DNA of 64,000 nt. It comes from Argentina anserina. Taxonomy: Eukaryota > Streptophyta > Magnoliopsida > Rosales > Rosaceae. Numbering within the stretch: position 1 is the stretch's first letter; the number at the start of each line of letters is the position of its first letter. The stretch spans positions 11,427,001 through 11,491,000 of the forward strand of contig NC_065874.1 in the NCBI RefSeq assembly GCF_933775445.1, written 5' to 3'. The translations under genes were made by a program, and so were the position numbers. This document shows positions 44,738 to 57,927 of the stretch, in pieces. Below the pieces are notes generated by a model. It was not told the origin of the DNA, searched no databases, and saw only the letters and a program-made list of their open reading frames with translations.

Positions 44738-46910
44738 CGGATTAATTTACAATTGATCGATTTTGTCACACCAGATAACATTGGATATTACAGATGAAGT
44801 TTACAAGAATGAGAGCTTATTCGATACACGGGCCGTGTTTGTACACGGGGTATGCGTGCAACCACGCGCTATTAGCACTACTTTGAGTTCTTTCATTTGA
44901 TTTGTACCTCTGAAACACAGTACCTCCACGGCTCCGCTCCACCACATATTTGTACCACTCGAGTCCCCCACTTACTCTTCGATATGTTTTTCTGTTTGAT
45001 TTATTTTACTCTTTTAGCATGTTTGGTACCAGCTAATTAGAGCTTCAATGGTTGATATGCTTGATTTGCAATGATTTTGTCTGTCAACCCCAAGTTCATC
45101 AATTGAAACTAAGAAAGATGAATCAATATCAAATAGCAGCTTGATCACAGAAGAGGAACCAAATGAGAGACGAAAATTTCAGAAGCACAATAACCATTGG
45201 GTGGATTCATAGATGCCACCTGGGTCGTGTTCCATGTTGACGACGAAGGTGAGGGAGAAGGTTGTTCCATGGCCCTTTTATATCCCATATCCTTTTATAT
45301 CACAGTAGAGCTATGAAAAAGTTCATAATATGATTTATTTAATTTATATTTTCTGGTAGCGTATTCATTTTCATAAAATATGAATACTAATTAAAGCTTA
45401 TATTTTCAAAATATGTATAATAGATACCAGAAAAAGCACCACAGAAATTTCCATCTTAAAGGAAAGTTCGATCTATATAGAGTAAAATCTAGCCCGGGGT
45501 ATTTCAAATTTCTGGCTCCATATGAATACTGATCAGTCGTCTGTAATGGATACATGAATGCATGCATAGTAATTGGTAAGTATGTTGTAGTTTTGATCTG
45601 AACCTCTTCAACCGGTACCGTCTAAACCCTAGCTAGTCAGTTGGTGTCGATCGGCAATTCAGCATGAGAAAATTGGCCAATATACATTGAATAAAGTTAC
45701 CTATCCACATTGACCAAAAAAATGTTACCTATCCACAGTACACTAGTTAACTTGTGTTGTAAACGTGTAATGTATTAGTGGGGCAATGGTACCCCGTTCA
45801 TATCATTTCTTGAAATATGTCTTATTAGGAAACTCGAATGAATTTTTAAAAGAAAATGACGAAATGGAAAACCACAACAACAAAAAACATATAAAAGCAA
45901 GACATGGACTCTCTATTAACTTTAATTAAAGGTAATAAAGAACATTCACATTGATCGAATTCTCTATTTGACCTTTTACAAAATTTATAGAAATTCTAGC
46001 TAATAACGAAAAGAAAAACTCTATTGGTTGATTACTCCCTACTACACCCCAAAATAGAAAATTTACCAGGAGTCCAGGAGCTTCTATAACTGAGGAGAGA
46101 ATGAGACTATAGGGACTCATAATTTCGAGGAGCTTCAAAACTCTGAGTGGTTGTGACCCAAGGGATTAGCCGATTAGGGACTCCTATAGAGGGACTCCTA
46201 TAGAATTATTTGTTGCATTTTGTTTATCAAAGAGTTATTTGTTGTTTGAACTTAAAAATTTGAATTTTCATTCAAGCTATTTTTGCTTATTTTTAAATGG
46301 AGATTCAGAGCTTGAACAAATCGGTAAGAATTTTGCCGTTTTAGTTAGACTTATTTTACATACTCACTTGGCGTTAATTAGATATAGAGGCTGAGACGTG
46401 TGGAGCAGGTCTTCCCTTGGTATTAATCACCATCCTTGAGATCTTATTGTTGAGAACGACTGTGTTGTCCTAATTAATGCCCTCTAGATCCCAAAGGCAA
46501 ATTTCTCGGAGGTAAGTCCAATTTTTTATGATTCTATGTATTATTTTGAGTGTTTTTATTTTGTGAAGCAAATGGTGTTGCTAATATATTTGCTCACCTA
46601 GCTAGTATGATGTCAGCTGAAATTTGGTTACATGAGACTCCTATTATTCAGAACATCCTGTACAAAAATTATATATGCTTCACCCTGTTACATATTTCTA
46701 CTATTAATAAATAAGGGAACACACAAAAAACAAAAACAAAAAACATTGCCAAAACAGCTTGCGTTTTACATTGCTCCATTTTCCTGGAGCTAACATTCCA
46801 AAATTTAGGGTTTCTAGGTTTCATGATGGACGGCGGCGGCTTCACACCCGCATGCTCTAGGACATCTCGACGTTGATTTCTTTAGGCAATCACGCACAAC
46901 GGGAGGCAAG
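44738..46910. other. 3' flank of LecRK C, duplicate of the copy A flank
   Basis: No gene. From about 45540 to 46745 it follows the same order of blocks as 29440-31660. The homology ends at about 46750 (CATTGCC) and resumes at about 61715, marking the left edge of a 15-kb insertion. Confidence 0.7.
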
Positions 46911-47336
46911 GTGCAATTGGTGACGGAGTTTGCTCGGCTCCAATCGGTGTTGACTTTATTTGGACATGCCGAATTCGATCTCGAATCCTCGACTTTGAAG
47001 TTGATAGCGTGCGGTGGAGATCGACGACTAGCACCTCTGTCGGCATTGACAGACGCCGTCTTTGGTTTGCTTTGGACTTCCGGTGGGTTTCTGCGACATA
47101 ACTTTGGTTTTGCGCGGAGGCTCCTAGATCTGAGACAAATATTTTCTAAGGATTTAGGTGCTAACCTAGCGTTTAGAAGAAGGCTTGAGCTTCTCAGGCT
47201 TGGAGGTATGGCGGAGGGTCGTACAAGACCGCTGGAGCGGCAGTGCCAAAGCTCACAAGGAAAATTGAAGGGAATGGTTGGTTGGGTCTTGGGCTTGGTT
47301 TCTTTTGGGTACCTTTTTTGGGCTTTAAAGCACTAA
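46911..47336 (+). other. unidentified open frame inside the inserted block
   Basis: A 141-codon frame, MQLVTEFARLQSVLTLF onward, is GC-richer than its surroundings. It follows a GGCGGCGGC-containing stretch (about 46830). I recognise no family. Being inside an inserted transposon block it is probably part of an element leader or a degraded transposon ORF. Confidence 0.3.
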
Positions 47337-48618
47337 GTTCAGGCCCTCCACCTGTTTTCTTTTTTTTTTCTTTCCTTTGTAGTTTGTTAAAAGAACCTTC
47401 TCAAATCCTAGTTTTATTATAACTGTCGATGTAGGGTACGCAATTAATGTTCTTGGCCCGAGTCCGTTGTTTGTTGATTTGAAAGTAAGGTTTGAGGAGT
47501 TATTTCATTTTCTTGCTTTCCATTGAAGTTTTAGTGTTTTCGCCAATTTCTCTTCTGCCCGTCCTCCGTTTTGGGTGATTCTTGCAGCGTTAGAAACTTA
47601 GAATCATATGCTCATCCTCCATCAATATATGGTGGTGATTTGAGGTATTTGAAGATGTATAGGGCCTTTAAACACAAAAAACGTGGTGATGTCCCGTTTT
47701 GAAGGCATGGGTAGAACTCTCTCCTCCGGAAACCAATCAAGGTAATTCTTGTTGGGTTTTGAAGTTTATGGAATGCATAATAACCCATTAAAACAGTTTT
47801 AGCTAATTCAAAACATGTAAGGAGAATCGAATCAAAGCAATTATCGGATTCTTGGAGATTAATTTATGAAATTGAATTGTTCTTGGATTCTAGGCTTCGA
47901 ATTGGACTTGATGCTAGTTATAAATGTTGTAGAGCATGTTGAGGAGAAATGTTTGGAAAGGTTTGAGAATTTTCGGAGGTGGTTGGAGTTGGGTGGCCAG
48001 CCGCCACTTCTGGCGGCGTGTGGGATGGTTGCCGCCGTGCCAGAGTAAATTTATATGGTTGTTTGGGTTTAGTTTTTGGAGAAGGAAGTGTAGAAATATT
48101 TGTGGAATTTTTGGAAGAGTTCTATGGTGGTTTAGGGCTTTAATTTCCCAAAATGTAAGTATTGTGGAGATGAGTTCTTGGTTGTTGTGCTTTGGGAATC
48201 TGAATATTATTGTTGAAGAATATTTTGTAGGTGGTGTGGAGATTTTTGGTGAAGTTGGAGGAATTTTTATAGGTTAAGAAAGATTTTAGGCGAGTAATGC
48301 GTTGTATATTTATTTCCATTTTTTTCTAAAATATCTCTTGCATAGGCCGATATGATACTCGATTTAAGAAGAGATCGGATCAACGACAAACATAGCCACA
48401 TTGAGTGAGTTGGACTTTGTTTTTAAAGAAGTGCATGCAATTACTTATTTAACTTAAAAATTTCTTGATTTAACTATTTCATTTGCGTACGGATTTATTA
48501 TGCTCAAAGTAAAGTTACTTATCTTTCAAAAGCAAATAAGTTTCCCGATATTTTAATGAGTTCCTTATTATTTGAAATACCCTTCATGAAGTTTTATTAA
48601 GTTTTCTCGTAAATAAAT
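47337..48618. mobile_element. left half of an older non-coding LTR-like sequence
   Basis: This AT-rich sequence reads across the Tat-like insertion into 60017 onward: one TAAAT is the duplicated target. Composition and lack of frames resemble plant Ty3/gypsy LTR or LARD material. The right half ends near AGCGAGTCTGTCA at about 61569, a typical LTR end. The left end is not defined. The frames at 47866-48277 are not recognisable. Confidence 0.4.
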
Positions 48619-49092
48619 TGTTAGCATAGGCTTATGCCCGCCATAATCAGCTCAACTTGATGCACACTAAGGCTAATAAATAGCCAAGCCTCACAGTACT
48701 AGCAGAAAGCCAACCGTACTAGCTATGTAACGAGCCGCCCCGCGGCCCAAACCGACTACGGACGTGCCCTCAGGCGCATCCGAAAGAAAGTTCCAGAGAA
48801 CACCTCAACTAGATTTAATCCCACATCGGAAGATGAGGGAATGATTCACCTCAACTCAGCTATAAAAGGCCAAACCTTTGACATTTTAAGGTAAGCAAAC
48901 TAAACCATCAACTGTTACTCTGCATAAATTACTATTGACCTGACTTGAGCATCAGATAGTTGAAGACCACGCCGCCGTGGTCTCCACTTTAACGACTCGT
49001 GCTACTTGTAACAGGAACGGAACAAGGAGCATGGCATATCTTGTGAACGAATAGTGAAGTGTATCGTCACAGCGTAATACACAACATTAACA
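48619..49092 (+). repeat. 5' LTR of the Tat-like element
   Basis: It has TG...CA ends, a TATAAAAGG box and a PBS one base after the end. It is the same length as the 3' LTR. Confidence 0.95.
48861..48868 (+). promoter_or_regulatory. TATA box of the Tat-like 5' LTR
   Basis: TATAAAAG is kept in both LTRs (also near 59785) despite ~9% divergence, which supports a functional promoter role in the active ancestor. Confidence 0.6.
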
Positions 49093-49093
49093 T

Positions 49094-49109
49094 TGGCGCC
49101 GTCTGTGGG
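49094..49109 (+). other. primer-binding site of the Tat-like element
   Basis: TGGCGCCGTCTGTGGG. The first ten bases fit the 3' end of plant tRNA-Asp, as is common for this group of gypsy elements; the tRNA assignment is from memory. Confidence 0.75.
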
Positions 49110-52100
49110 AATACGCAACAAAAAGTTCCTGTAAAACACATGCAGCATTTAGCGAAGCAACTGCACTTCGAAATGAGCACTCCCAACTCTCTACCCCCTA
49201 TTCCAGCCGACAGTCATGTAGAAGACATAACAGACCTCAGCCTCAACCATCCCCTACCCTCCGCAAACAACCCTGTAATTCTCACCCCTACACCCGAGAC
49301 GGTCACTAGCACTAGCGCGACTCCCGATCCTGTGATCGTTGCAAGGATGATAAACATGGCCAAAGACCTCGCCGAGTGCCAATAGTGCGAAGCACTGGAA
49401 CGTGAGAAGGCTGCGGCTTTGCATGCCAAACTCGACAGGATGCAAGCACAGCTGGAAAGGGCCAAATGCAGTCGTTAGCACGAAGAATCTCAGCCGAAGG
49501 TAGCGCGCAAACAAAAGGGCGGAAACAAGTAAACATGAGCGTGAGCTTGACCCCCTCCAAACTCGCTAGGAAACGGCCACCATCTCCCAAGCGTATTCGC
49601 AACCGTGAAGAGGGAAGCATGAGCGTCACTTCTCGCTCACGACCCCATAACACTGGCCACAATACCGATCCCACGCTGGCCTTGATATTACAGTGGCTAA
49701 CCGCCATATCAATGTGGACCCTTGAATGTGCGACGCCACCTACGATGAAATTATGACAGAGGCGGTGCGGTACGCTAAGGCGGAATATGTCACATACGGA
49801 GGAAAACGAATTCTGGTACCATCAGACAAAAGCCGTACGCCGCAGTCATCTATACCTACAAACACGATCCCCCTACAACGTGAGCTCTTCCCTAGTACAT
49901 AAGACCGCATCAAAGGAAAAAAAAGAGAGTGGCACCAATCAAACCGCCATGATCGACACAGAGGTCGATATAAGAACATGAAACTCGGCGTGGTGACCAC
50001 ACACCACCGAGGGAAGAAACTCTAGAAGACTTCTTCCACAAACAATAGGGGACAATAAGAAAGCCAGCAAGGTCACAACGCCCTCAAACCAAAACGGAAA
50101 CTGGTATGTGGTGCAAGTTTCATGAAAATGGGAGCCACAACACGAATGATTGCATAACCCTCCGCACACTGAGAGCCAACGACGATACAGGAGTTCGGAC
50201 AGCGCATCCAAGAGCATAGAAGAACGTGGTGGCCGCAGTAGAGAACCTACGTTGTAGCAACGTAATTGAGGGCGGGGCCCCAATGACAAGCATGTCGAAC
50301 TGTGGAAAAAAGCGATTTGCCTGCAACAACTACCCAAAATAAGTGTGCGCCATCACGGAAAGAAACGCCAAAAGGCAGAAGGAATGATGGAAGCAGATCA
50401 CCTTCATTGAAGAAGAGGAAATCGGCATCTCTCTACCCAACAACGACGTATTCCTCATAGATGCAGTTCTTAGGTGGAGAGTGGGACGTAGGTAAAATGA
50501 TGATCGATACAGGATCCGCAGTTAATGTCCTATTTAAGAGATGCTACGAGAAGATGGAGCGTAATGGTAAGAAGCTAGTACAAGACCACGAGCCGCTGAT
50601 CAGCTTCTCCGGTGACATAACCCAACCTCTAGGCTCGGACTACATGACGGTACGCATTGGGACTGCACCGGGCACAGTCTGCGTCGAAGCTGAGTTCATC
50701 GTAGTAAGGGCAAGAAATAGACTACGACTTATGAAGCCAAGGCTCCGGCGAATCCTGAATCTTCCTTGAAGAACATCACACCCTTCCCGTACCATCCGGA
50801 GTGAAAATTCAGCATTGGCGCTACTCTTAGCCTTACAGTGGAGAGGGACCTAACAAACTTCTTGGGAGAAAGTATGGAAGTATTTACATGGTCATATGAG
50901 GATATGCCTGGCATCTTGCCTGACATCGTCATGCACGAGCTACACATCAAACCTTTCGCATATCCAGTTAAACAAAAGCGTCGTAGCTTCGACGACGAAA
51001 AAAACATGGCAGGACGCCATGAGGTCGACAAATTGAAGGGCATGAAGTTCATTAGGGAGGTCCAGTACCCAGAGTGGATTTCAAACTTTGTCATGGTCCG
51101 TAAAGCCAACAGTAAATGGCGGATGTGTGTGGATTACTAGAACGTGAATTAGGCATGCCCTAAAGATAGCTTCCCTTTACCCAAAATCGACCAATTAATC
51201 AACGCAACGACATATCATGAGTTGCTAAGCATGATGGATGCCTGCTCTGGGTACAACCAAATACGCATGAACCCTGCGGATCAGGAAGCTACGACCTTTG
51301 TTACTGATAGGGGCCTTTATTGTTACAATGTCATGCAATTTGGGTTAAAGAACGCAGAGGCTACGTATGTGCGTTGCGTCATACAAATGTTCGATAAACA
51401 CATCGGTCGTGAGATTGAAGTATACGTGGATGACATGTTAGCCAAGAGCGTCAAAACCGAGGACCACGTAGCCAACCTTCGAACCATCTTCAACGTGCTT
51501 AAAAGTACAAGATGCGGTTGAACCCAGAAAAATGTTTTTCGGCGTAACGACAAGCAAGTTCCTGGGCTACATCGTTAGTCAATGCGGCATAGAAGCAAAT
51601 CCGAAAAAAGCACAGGCCATTCTGGACATGGCGCAGCCAGTATTTAAGAAGGATGTGGAGGCCCTTCAGGGCAGACTCGTGGCATTATCACGATTCATCT
51701 TAAGGGTGACCGACAAATGTGAGTCATTCTTCAAGCTGTTAAGGCGTTCCAAAAGCAAACTGATTAAGTGGACACCTAACTGCCAAGAAGTCTTTCAGGG
51801 GTTAAAAGATTACCTTGCCACGGTGTCATTATTGTCAACCCCGCAGCCAGGAGAACCACTGTACCTTTACCTCATAGTATCTACAACCGCAATTAGCAGT
51901 TCATTAGTCCGCCGAGACGGAACTAAAGAATTGCCAGTCTTCTACGCTGGCAGGGCCATGAACGGTCCAGAGACGAGATACCCGACACTGGAACAGTTAG
52001 CCCTTGCACTTATCGTGGCAGCTAGACCACAGTATCCATTTACTTACAAATCAACCCCTCAAACAAGTGCTGCAGAATCCAGAACACTCGGGGCGCCTCA

Positions 52101-53235
52101 GTAAGTGGGCTATTGAGCTGACATAATTTAACACCCGAATACAAGCCACGACCCGCCATAAAGGGCCAAGCCGTAGCTGATTTTATTGCAGAAATGATTC
52201 CCCGAGATACGGCGGAGACATCAACATGAGATGTCATAACTCACACCACAATTTCCCCATGGAACTTACACGTGGATGGTTCCAGTTGCGCCAAGTCTAG
52301 TGGTGCAGGCATCATCCTAAGTGGACCGGGGGGACTAGAGTTGGAGTACGCTCTTAAATTCAATTTTTCTACTTCCAATAATGTAGCGGAATATGAAGCA
52401 TTGATTGCAGGACTACAGTTGACCCTTAGCACTGACGTAACTAGTATCAATATATTCAGCGACTCTCAGCGGGTAGTCAATCAAGTCACCGGGTCTTTCA
52501 CCGCCAAAGATGAACAATTAGCAGCCTACCTGGTATACGTCACGGCGTTATTAAAACGATTTTAATCCTACCACATCACCCAGATCCCGAGGGCTAGTAA
52601 CGCAAGGGCGGACTCCTTAGCTAGACTTACCACGGCGCAGCCACATCAGTGTCACAAGGATACCAAGGTCGAAGTGCTACACCATCCTTCCATCTCCCAG
52701 ATTTTACAGAAGATATGCTAGATAGAACGACACCACGGCTCATGGATGGACGAGATCATAGCATTTAAGCGTAATGGCTCAGTTCAATAATGATCACCTC
52801 ATCACGTGGTGCAAAGCAAGGGGGACTACGCTCAAGTTTTCCTATGTCGCGCACCCCAAGACTAATGGGCTAGTGGAGGCCGCCAACAAACTAATCAAGG
52901 GCCTCCTTAGAAAGAAATTGGATGATGCAAAGGGGCTTTGGCCCGAGAAGCTTAACGAAGTACGATGGGAAATCTGCACCACGCCAACAGAGGCCACAGG
53001 CAAGACACCTTTTTGTCTAATGTACGGCACAGAAGCAATACTTCTCATCGAAATAATCCAGCCAACACAACGGGTTTCGCTGTTTGACCCCGAGACCAAT
53101 TCGGAAAATATGCAACTAGATAGAGACCTCTTGGAGGAGAAGGATGCAGCGCGCCATCACAACATCCTAAACAAGGAACGTGTGGCACGCTTCAACATAT
53201 CTAGAGTAAAGAGCAGAACCCTTCAGCTCGGTGAC

Positions 53236-54830
53236 TGATAGGAGCACTTTGTGCGACATTTTTAACATGTTTTTACCTCAATTTGTACTTTGCTTAGCCC
53301 TTATTGTTGTACTATTGAGTCATTGAGTCGTAGTAAGAGTCTTGAGCGGTATTGGATGCATTTTTGTGCTTACATGAGTTAAAACGCATAATTGGTTTAG
53401 AGTCCTATTTTGACTAGGAATCCTTTTTAGGTTTTGAAACTAATTATCTCTTATTTATGATTTTATTTTCTTATTTTCAGATTGGATTGAAGAGATAATT
53501 AAAGAAAAAAAGATGGAGCCAAGTCATGCAACAATTAAATAGAAGATGATCATTAAAGACATAAAACATGGCATGTTTTAGGGAATAAAACATGACATGT
53601 TTTAGGGATTAAAGCATGACATGTTTTAGGGAATAAAACTTTCCATGTTTTATGGATTAAAGCATGGCATGTTTTAGGGAATAAAACTTTCCATGTTTTA
53701 GGGATTAAAGCATGACATGTTTATATGAAGAAAGAAGCAATTTCAAACCCTCCATCTTTCCTCTATATATACATGGCTTCACCTCTCAAATAGGATCACT
53801 TCTCATTAGCATTCAAGAGCCAAAACTCTACCAAAACACCACCATAAATTTCCCTCACAAATTAGCCAAGCCGTCCACCCCAAAACTATCATCATCTCCA
53901 CCAAGTTTCACTATTGAAGACACACCTCCAAGGTTCCTACAACGTGTGATTCTCGCAACTCATCTCCATGGCTTCGTCTATTTGTGTTAATCTACAATTC
54001 TTTGTCTATGAAGATTGTAAGTTGTTGTTTATGTGGAAATATTGGTTTTGTATTTGTTTTAAAATTTTCAAATTGTATTTGATATTTTTTTGAGACTATG
54101 CCGAATCTATGTTCTTATAATTAATGAGTTTGTATTTCTATTGTTGTGTTCTAATCATCTTTCTCATACTTTTAGATAATTTTCAGATATGTGCATATGA
54201 ATTTAGTGGTTGGATGCAATCCCTAAGATTGTGTTTGAGTGCTAGATTCATCAACCATATTGATACAAATCGAATCATGCCCTAAGTAGGTTCGGTTTGT
54301 GTTGATTAAAAGTGGTAAAAATTCTGGAAATTTGCATGTGAAACCATGGTGGGTGACGCCACACATGAAACATGTCTCCAACAAAGATTTGGTGCTTAAA
54401 TGTAATCTTGTTTGATTTCTACTCTAAGTGTTATTGAATTCGATTGCATCCAAATTTAGATTAGGCCCTAAGTCAATCTAAATGTTAATTGAAATCTTGC
54501 ATGATTAGATGATCCCCTAAGACTCTAATTGTATTGGTGTCTAAAAAGTATGTAATTGGTCGAATTAGAATGCATGATAGGTTCGAACTTGTAATTATGT
54601 GATGTAATGGTAAATTTGGTTTAAGTTTGTTAAAGAGAAGTCGATCATGTAAATAGTAATTTAGGTTTTATTTTAGTAGTTAATAATAAATCTCAAACCC
54701 CCCATTATTTGTTAACACTAAAAATTTAGAGTTCCCTTCAATTCCCCGGAAAGAACGATCCCTGCTTATTCTATACTAACAATGATGTTTTACAGGGTTT
54801 ATTATAGACGTTTTAACCAACGCTCTATCA
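53236..54830 (+). mobile_element. solo LTR (1595 bp) inserted in the gypsy integrase region
   Basis: It starts TGATAGGAGC and ends GCTCTATCA, i.e. TG...CA with short inverted ends, and is flanked by GTGAC on both sides (53231-53235 and 54831-54835). If the segment and one GTGAC are removed, the integrase reading resumes at the very next codon. It contains no long reading frame; the 53712-53990 frame is not recognisable. It contains a 24-bp tandem array and, near the right end, CCCCGGAAAGAACGATCC, a phrase typical of long plant gypsy LTRs. A fragment of the same family lies at 3553-3673 on the minus strand. Confidence 0.88.
53561..53728. repeat. 24-bp tandem repeat, 7 units
   Basis: Units of the type ATAAAACATGACATGTTTTAGGGA. 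Each half contains an ACATGT-centred palindrome (AAACATG-CATGTTT), so each unit can fold on itself. Two variants, ATAAAACTTTCC and TTAAAGCATGAC, alternate, so there is also a 48-bp higher-order period. Confidence 0.93.
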
Positions 54831-55494
54831 GTGACTGGGTCCTGAAGAAGGTCCAAACAAAGGTCACCGGATTACGCCTGAGTTGGGACGGACCATAAAA
54901 AGTCGTCGAGATTGTTGCACCAAACACGTACTGCAAGGAGGACAAGTACGAAGAAAGACTAGCCCACCCTTGGAACATGTAACAACTTAAGTACTACTAT
55001 AAGTAAAGGTCCGCGCTTAGCGCAACACATTGGGACTTGGACTGTTTAAGTACTTACGGCACACTGCCAAAGCTATCTTTGTACATTCAGCTACGGCCAA
55101 GCTATCAATAAAATGAGGAATTTTTCAAACCATTGATCCTAACTACGCCAGTACACTAGGGTATCACGACAATTAAATTCCTTCGACATCTATTTCATTG
55201 TACGCACAACAAAGATAGTATTGAGCATGTAGCCAAAAGCATAAACAACAATCACACAACGTTCGCTACGGCAATAACACATGAAACAAAAACAACTTCG
55301 AAGGCCCAAGAGCTTTAGTTCATTAAAATAAACAGTACGGCACACGGCCTATTACAGATTAAAGCTTGAAATATACAACAACAAAAAAAATGAAGCACAT
55401 CGGGTTCTTCTATTACGCCCAGTCTTTTAACTCCCATCCTGTTCCTCCCTCGCAGCTTGGGCTGTTCAGACGGCATCACTAGTTCGCGAAGTAT

Positions 55495-57927
55495 TTAAGT
55501 CCGCAGCTTGCCCCGGTTCGCCTTGCGGCGATTGTGCATCCTGGTGCTCTGTGAGGGAGGAGTAGGAGAAGGAGTCTTCGCATTAGAATCAGACCTGTCA
55601 TTATCACAAGCTAAACCAGTAGAAGAAGAGTCAGAAATTTCCTTACCATTTTCCTCCTGCGCTTCGGCCTCCGCAACAGAGGAGGGCTGCGAGAAGGGTG
55701 GTACCACCTCATGCGACAGAGGCGGCGCTTCCAACCCCCTCTCCCTCAGGCAAACCTCATAGTCTGCTGGATCCAACATCCTAAGCTTCTAGAGTTGTGC
55801 AATCATATCACCCACGTCCGTGACATAGTACCCTTCCAAATACTCCGTCATCTCCGGTGACGCCTTGAATGCGACCACTCCATTGACTGTAGCCTCTTCC
55901 ACTATGCGGGCCTTCTCCACCTCTAATTCTTCCCTCACCTGCCTGAGTAGTCCCTCTGCCTTGACCAGAGTTGACTGCACCGCATCTCTTTTTGCGGCCG
56001 TTTGCTGCGCCAGAGATTTGGCTACCTCCCGATGGACAACCTCTTGGCGAAGATCTTCATGCAGGTTCGCTGCATTCTCCAACTTGGCCCTGGTATTAGC
56101 TAAGTCATTCTCTAGTATAACCACCCTTGTGGCATGATTGTTGTCATGCTCCGTCACCTCGGCGAGCATACGCCGCTCCTCTAGGACATCCTGCTCCGCA
56201 TCAAGCAGGTTGAACACCATCTTCGCTGTCCTAGTCGTAGTTAGACCAAGGGGACTGCGCATGTCCAAGCCAGACCCTTCAGGACGCCGTAATCCCCCGA
56301 GCCCGGCGCGTTGGTCTAGTAAGACCAGCTTCTCCAAGTCTGTTGCGCCCAGCTGGCTTAGTGGACTACAGTTCAGGGCCGAGAGGTCCTCATACACCCT
56401 GGAATCAGTTAAGGTTATTGGCCCCTTCTGGGAGTCTTCTGTCTCTTCGGCTGCGGTGCATCAACCGTCATATCTACCACCTCCTCAGGTGCGGCGGTGG
56501 AATTAGCCTTACGCTGAGTGTCGACGGCTTTTTTTGCCTTCTTCTTCTTGCCCCCCTCCAACGATTCTGCCGGTGTAGCCAACCGCGGATCGATGTCTAT
56601 GCGCCCCACAGCTTCCGCATCGCTACGGCGAGGCAAGCCTTGACATTGAGCAAGGTTGCGTGCGTCGGTACGGGAAGGTCTGCGACATGTGACGAATCTT
56701 CAACCTATTTCGCAGTAGCATTCACCTTCTTATTCGCCACTGCCGATTTTTTAGCCATCGCGCGTTGCAACATGGTTAGCGCTAGCCTTTCGGTATCCGC
56801 AGTTACGTTGGGATCTTCTTGCTCCAAGAAGCTCGCGTAGCAGACACGCTCCGACTTCTCGAAGTTCCTGTTTACTGAGAGCGTCGTAGCTGCACACACA
56901 ATCGTAGATCAGTACGCAAAAAAAAAAACAAGGGACGTAGTGGCATCACTCACAATGGCGGCGGAGTAATATTTGCTCAAACAGTAGGTACGGATTGGTC
57001 AACACCTTCAAGTCGTGGATCAAGTCCTGACCTTGGCACCTCTGCAGATACATCACAGGATTAACACGGTCAACTTCGCATTACGACAACACCAGCCTTC
57101 TTCCTGCTGCACAACATACGAACAATCATACGCCAGTACACAACTATGATGCAGAACTTAATAAATAAAATTAACACCTACAGTTATTTGCTTGAAAGTG
57201 TGAAGGGACACGTTTCCCACCCACTTTCTACCACGAAGCTATTGTTTCGCCAGTTAGCTTCCGAGGAGGGTCAATTATCCAAGACTTGGAACTCGCTACA
57301 CTCGTTCCGCCTAACGAACCGCGCAGTCCCTCCATTTCTGTTACGCTAGTTGTAGTCTATCTTGAAAAAATGATGTACCTCCGCTGCAGTGGGAGACCAA
57401 CATCCCGACAGGTGGAAGAGCGAGCAGAGGCCGAGAATAACCCGCCACATGTTATAGCTGACATGCCCAAAGGAAAAGCCGAACTCCGCCACCAAACATT
57501 GCAACCGCGGATCCAACGACAATTCAACCCATAGCCGCAATACTTAGGGACTGACCAGCGCGTATCCCTCGGGCAGTATCGAGCCGTACTCGTCCACCTC
57601 AATATCCTGTGCCACGATCGTAGTCAGCAGCTTGAACTCCTCCACGTAGCCAAGCACTGTGACAGGGTCTGCGCCCTCCAGCTCCTCCACCTCCGATTTT
57701 TGCACACCGCCATCTAACCAACGCCTCACATGCACTGGACTCGATGTACTAGTCCCATAAGCGCTTGCAATATGCTCACACACACCTCGGTTTTGACTCG
57801 GAATATGGCACACCTCACTCTCCCTGATTTCCTCACGTCTCGACTCCATCATATTAGTCGACTCGCTACATTCCCGATTTTCTAGCACCCTCGCAAAGAC
57901 TGCGGCACGATCCTTATAACGCGACAA
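55495..57927 (-). pseudogene. antisense accessory gene of the Tat-like element (Transposase_28-like plus coiled coil)
   Basis: Minus-strand pieces in coding order: 57346-57927 (one frame with a TAA at 57544-57546), about 56957-57057, 56705-56892, 56415-56636, 55789-56397 and 55495-55779. The first piece contains LSLDPRLQCLVAEFGFSF and YNMWRVILGLCSLF, which resemble the 'putative gypsy type transposon' domain (Pfam Transposase_28) found in extra ORFs of Tat-lineage elements. The second begins after an AG acceptor. A Lys-rich basic stretch, GGKKKKAKKA, looks like a nuclear-localisation signal. The 55789-56397 piece is a long coiled coil (heptads through LENDLANTRAKLENAAN) and ends in EYLEGYYVTDVGDMIAQL; the last is acidic and Ser/Pro-rich. 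It lies between integrase and the 3' LTR, opposite to pol. Function of such ORFs is unknown. One sure stop, and others likely, mean this copy is decayed. Confidence 0.6.

Larger units (their letters stand above)
49150..54965 (+). pseudogene. degenerate gypsy gag-pol of the Tat-like element
   Basis: Recognisable pieces in order: a gag start (about 49173); a gag C-terminal zinc-knuckle-like CKFHENGSHNTNDC (about 50113-50154) with most of the gag core missing; protease with IDTGSAVNVLF (about 50500); reverse transcriptase from about 50890 with CVDY, SGYNQIRM and YVDDMLAKS (about 51427); RNase H to about 52100; a second RNase H with HVDGSSCAKSSGAGI (about 52270); integrase beginning only at its second half (about 52774, PKTNGLVEAANKLIKG), so its N-terminal zinc finger and first catalytic Asp are deleted. 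In-frame TAGs at 51138 and 51150 and several shifts (for example near 51530) break it. The last part of integrase continues at 54836 on the far side of the solo LTR. No function can remain. Confidence 0.88.
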
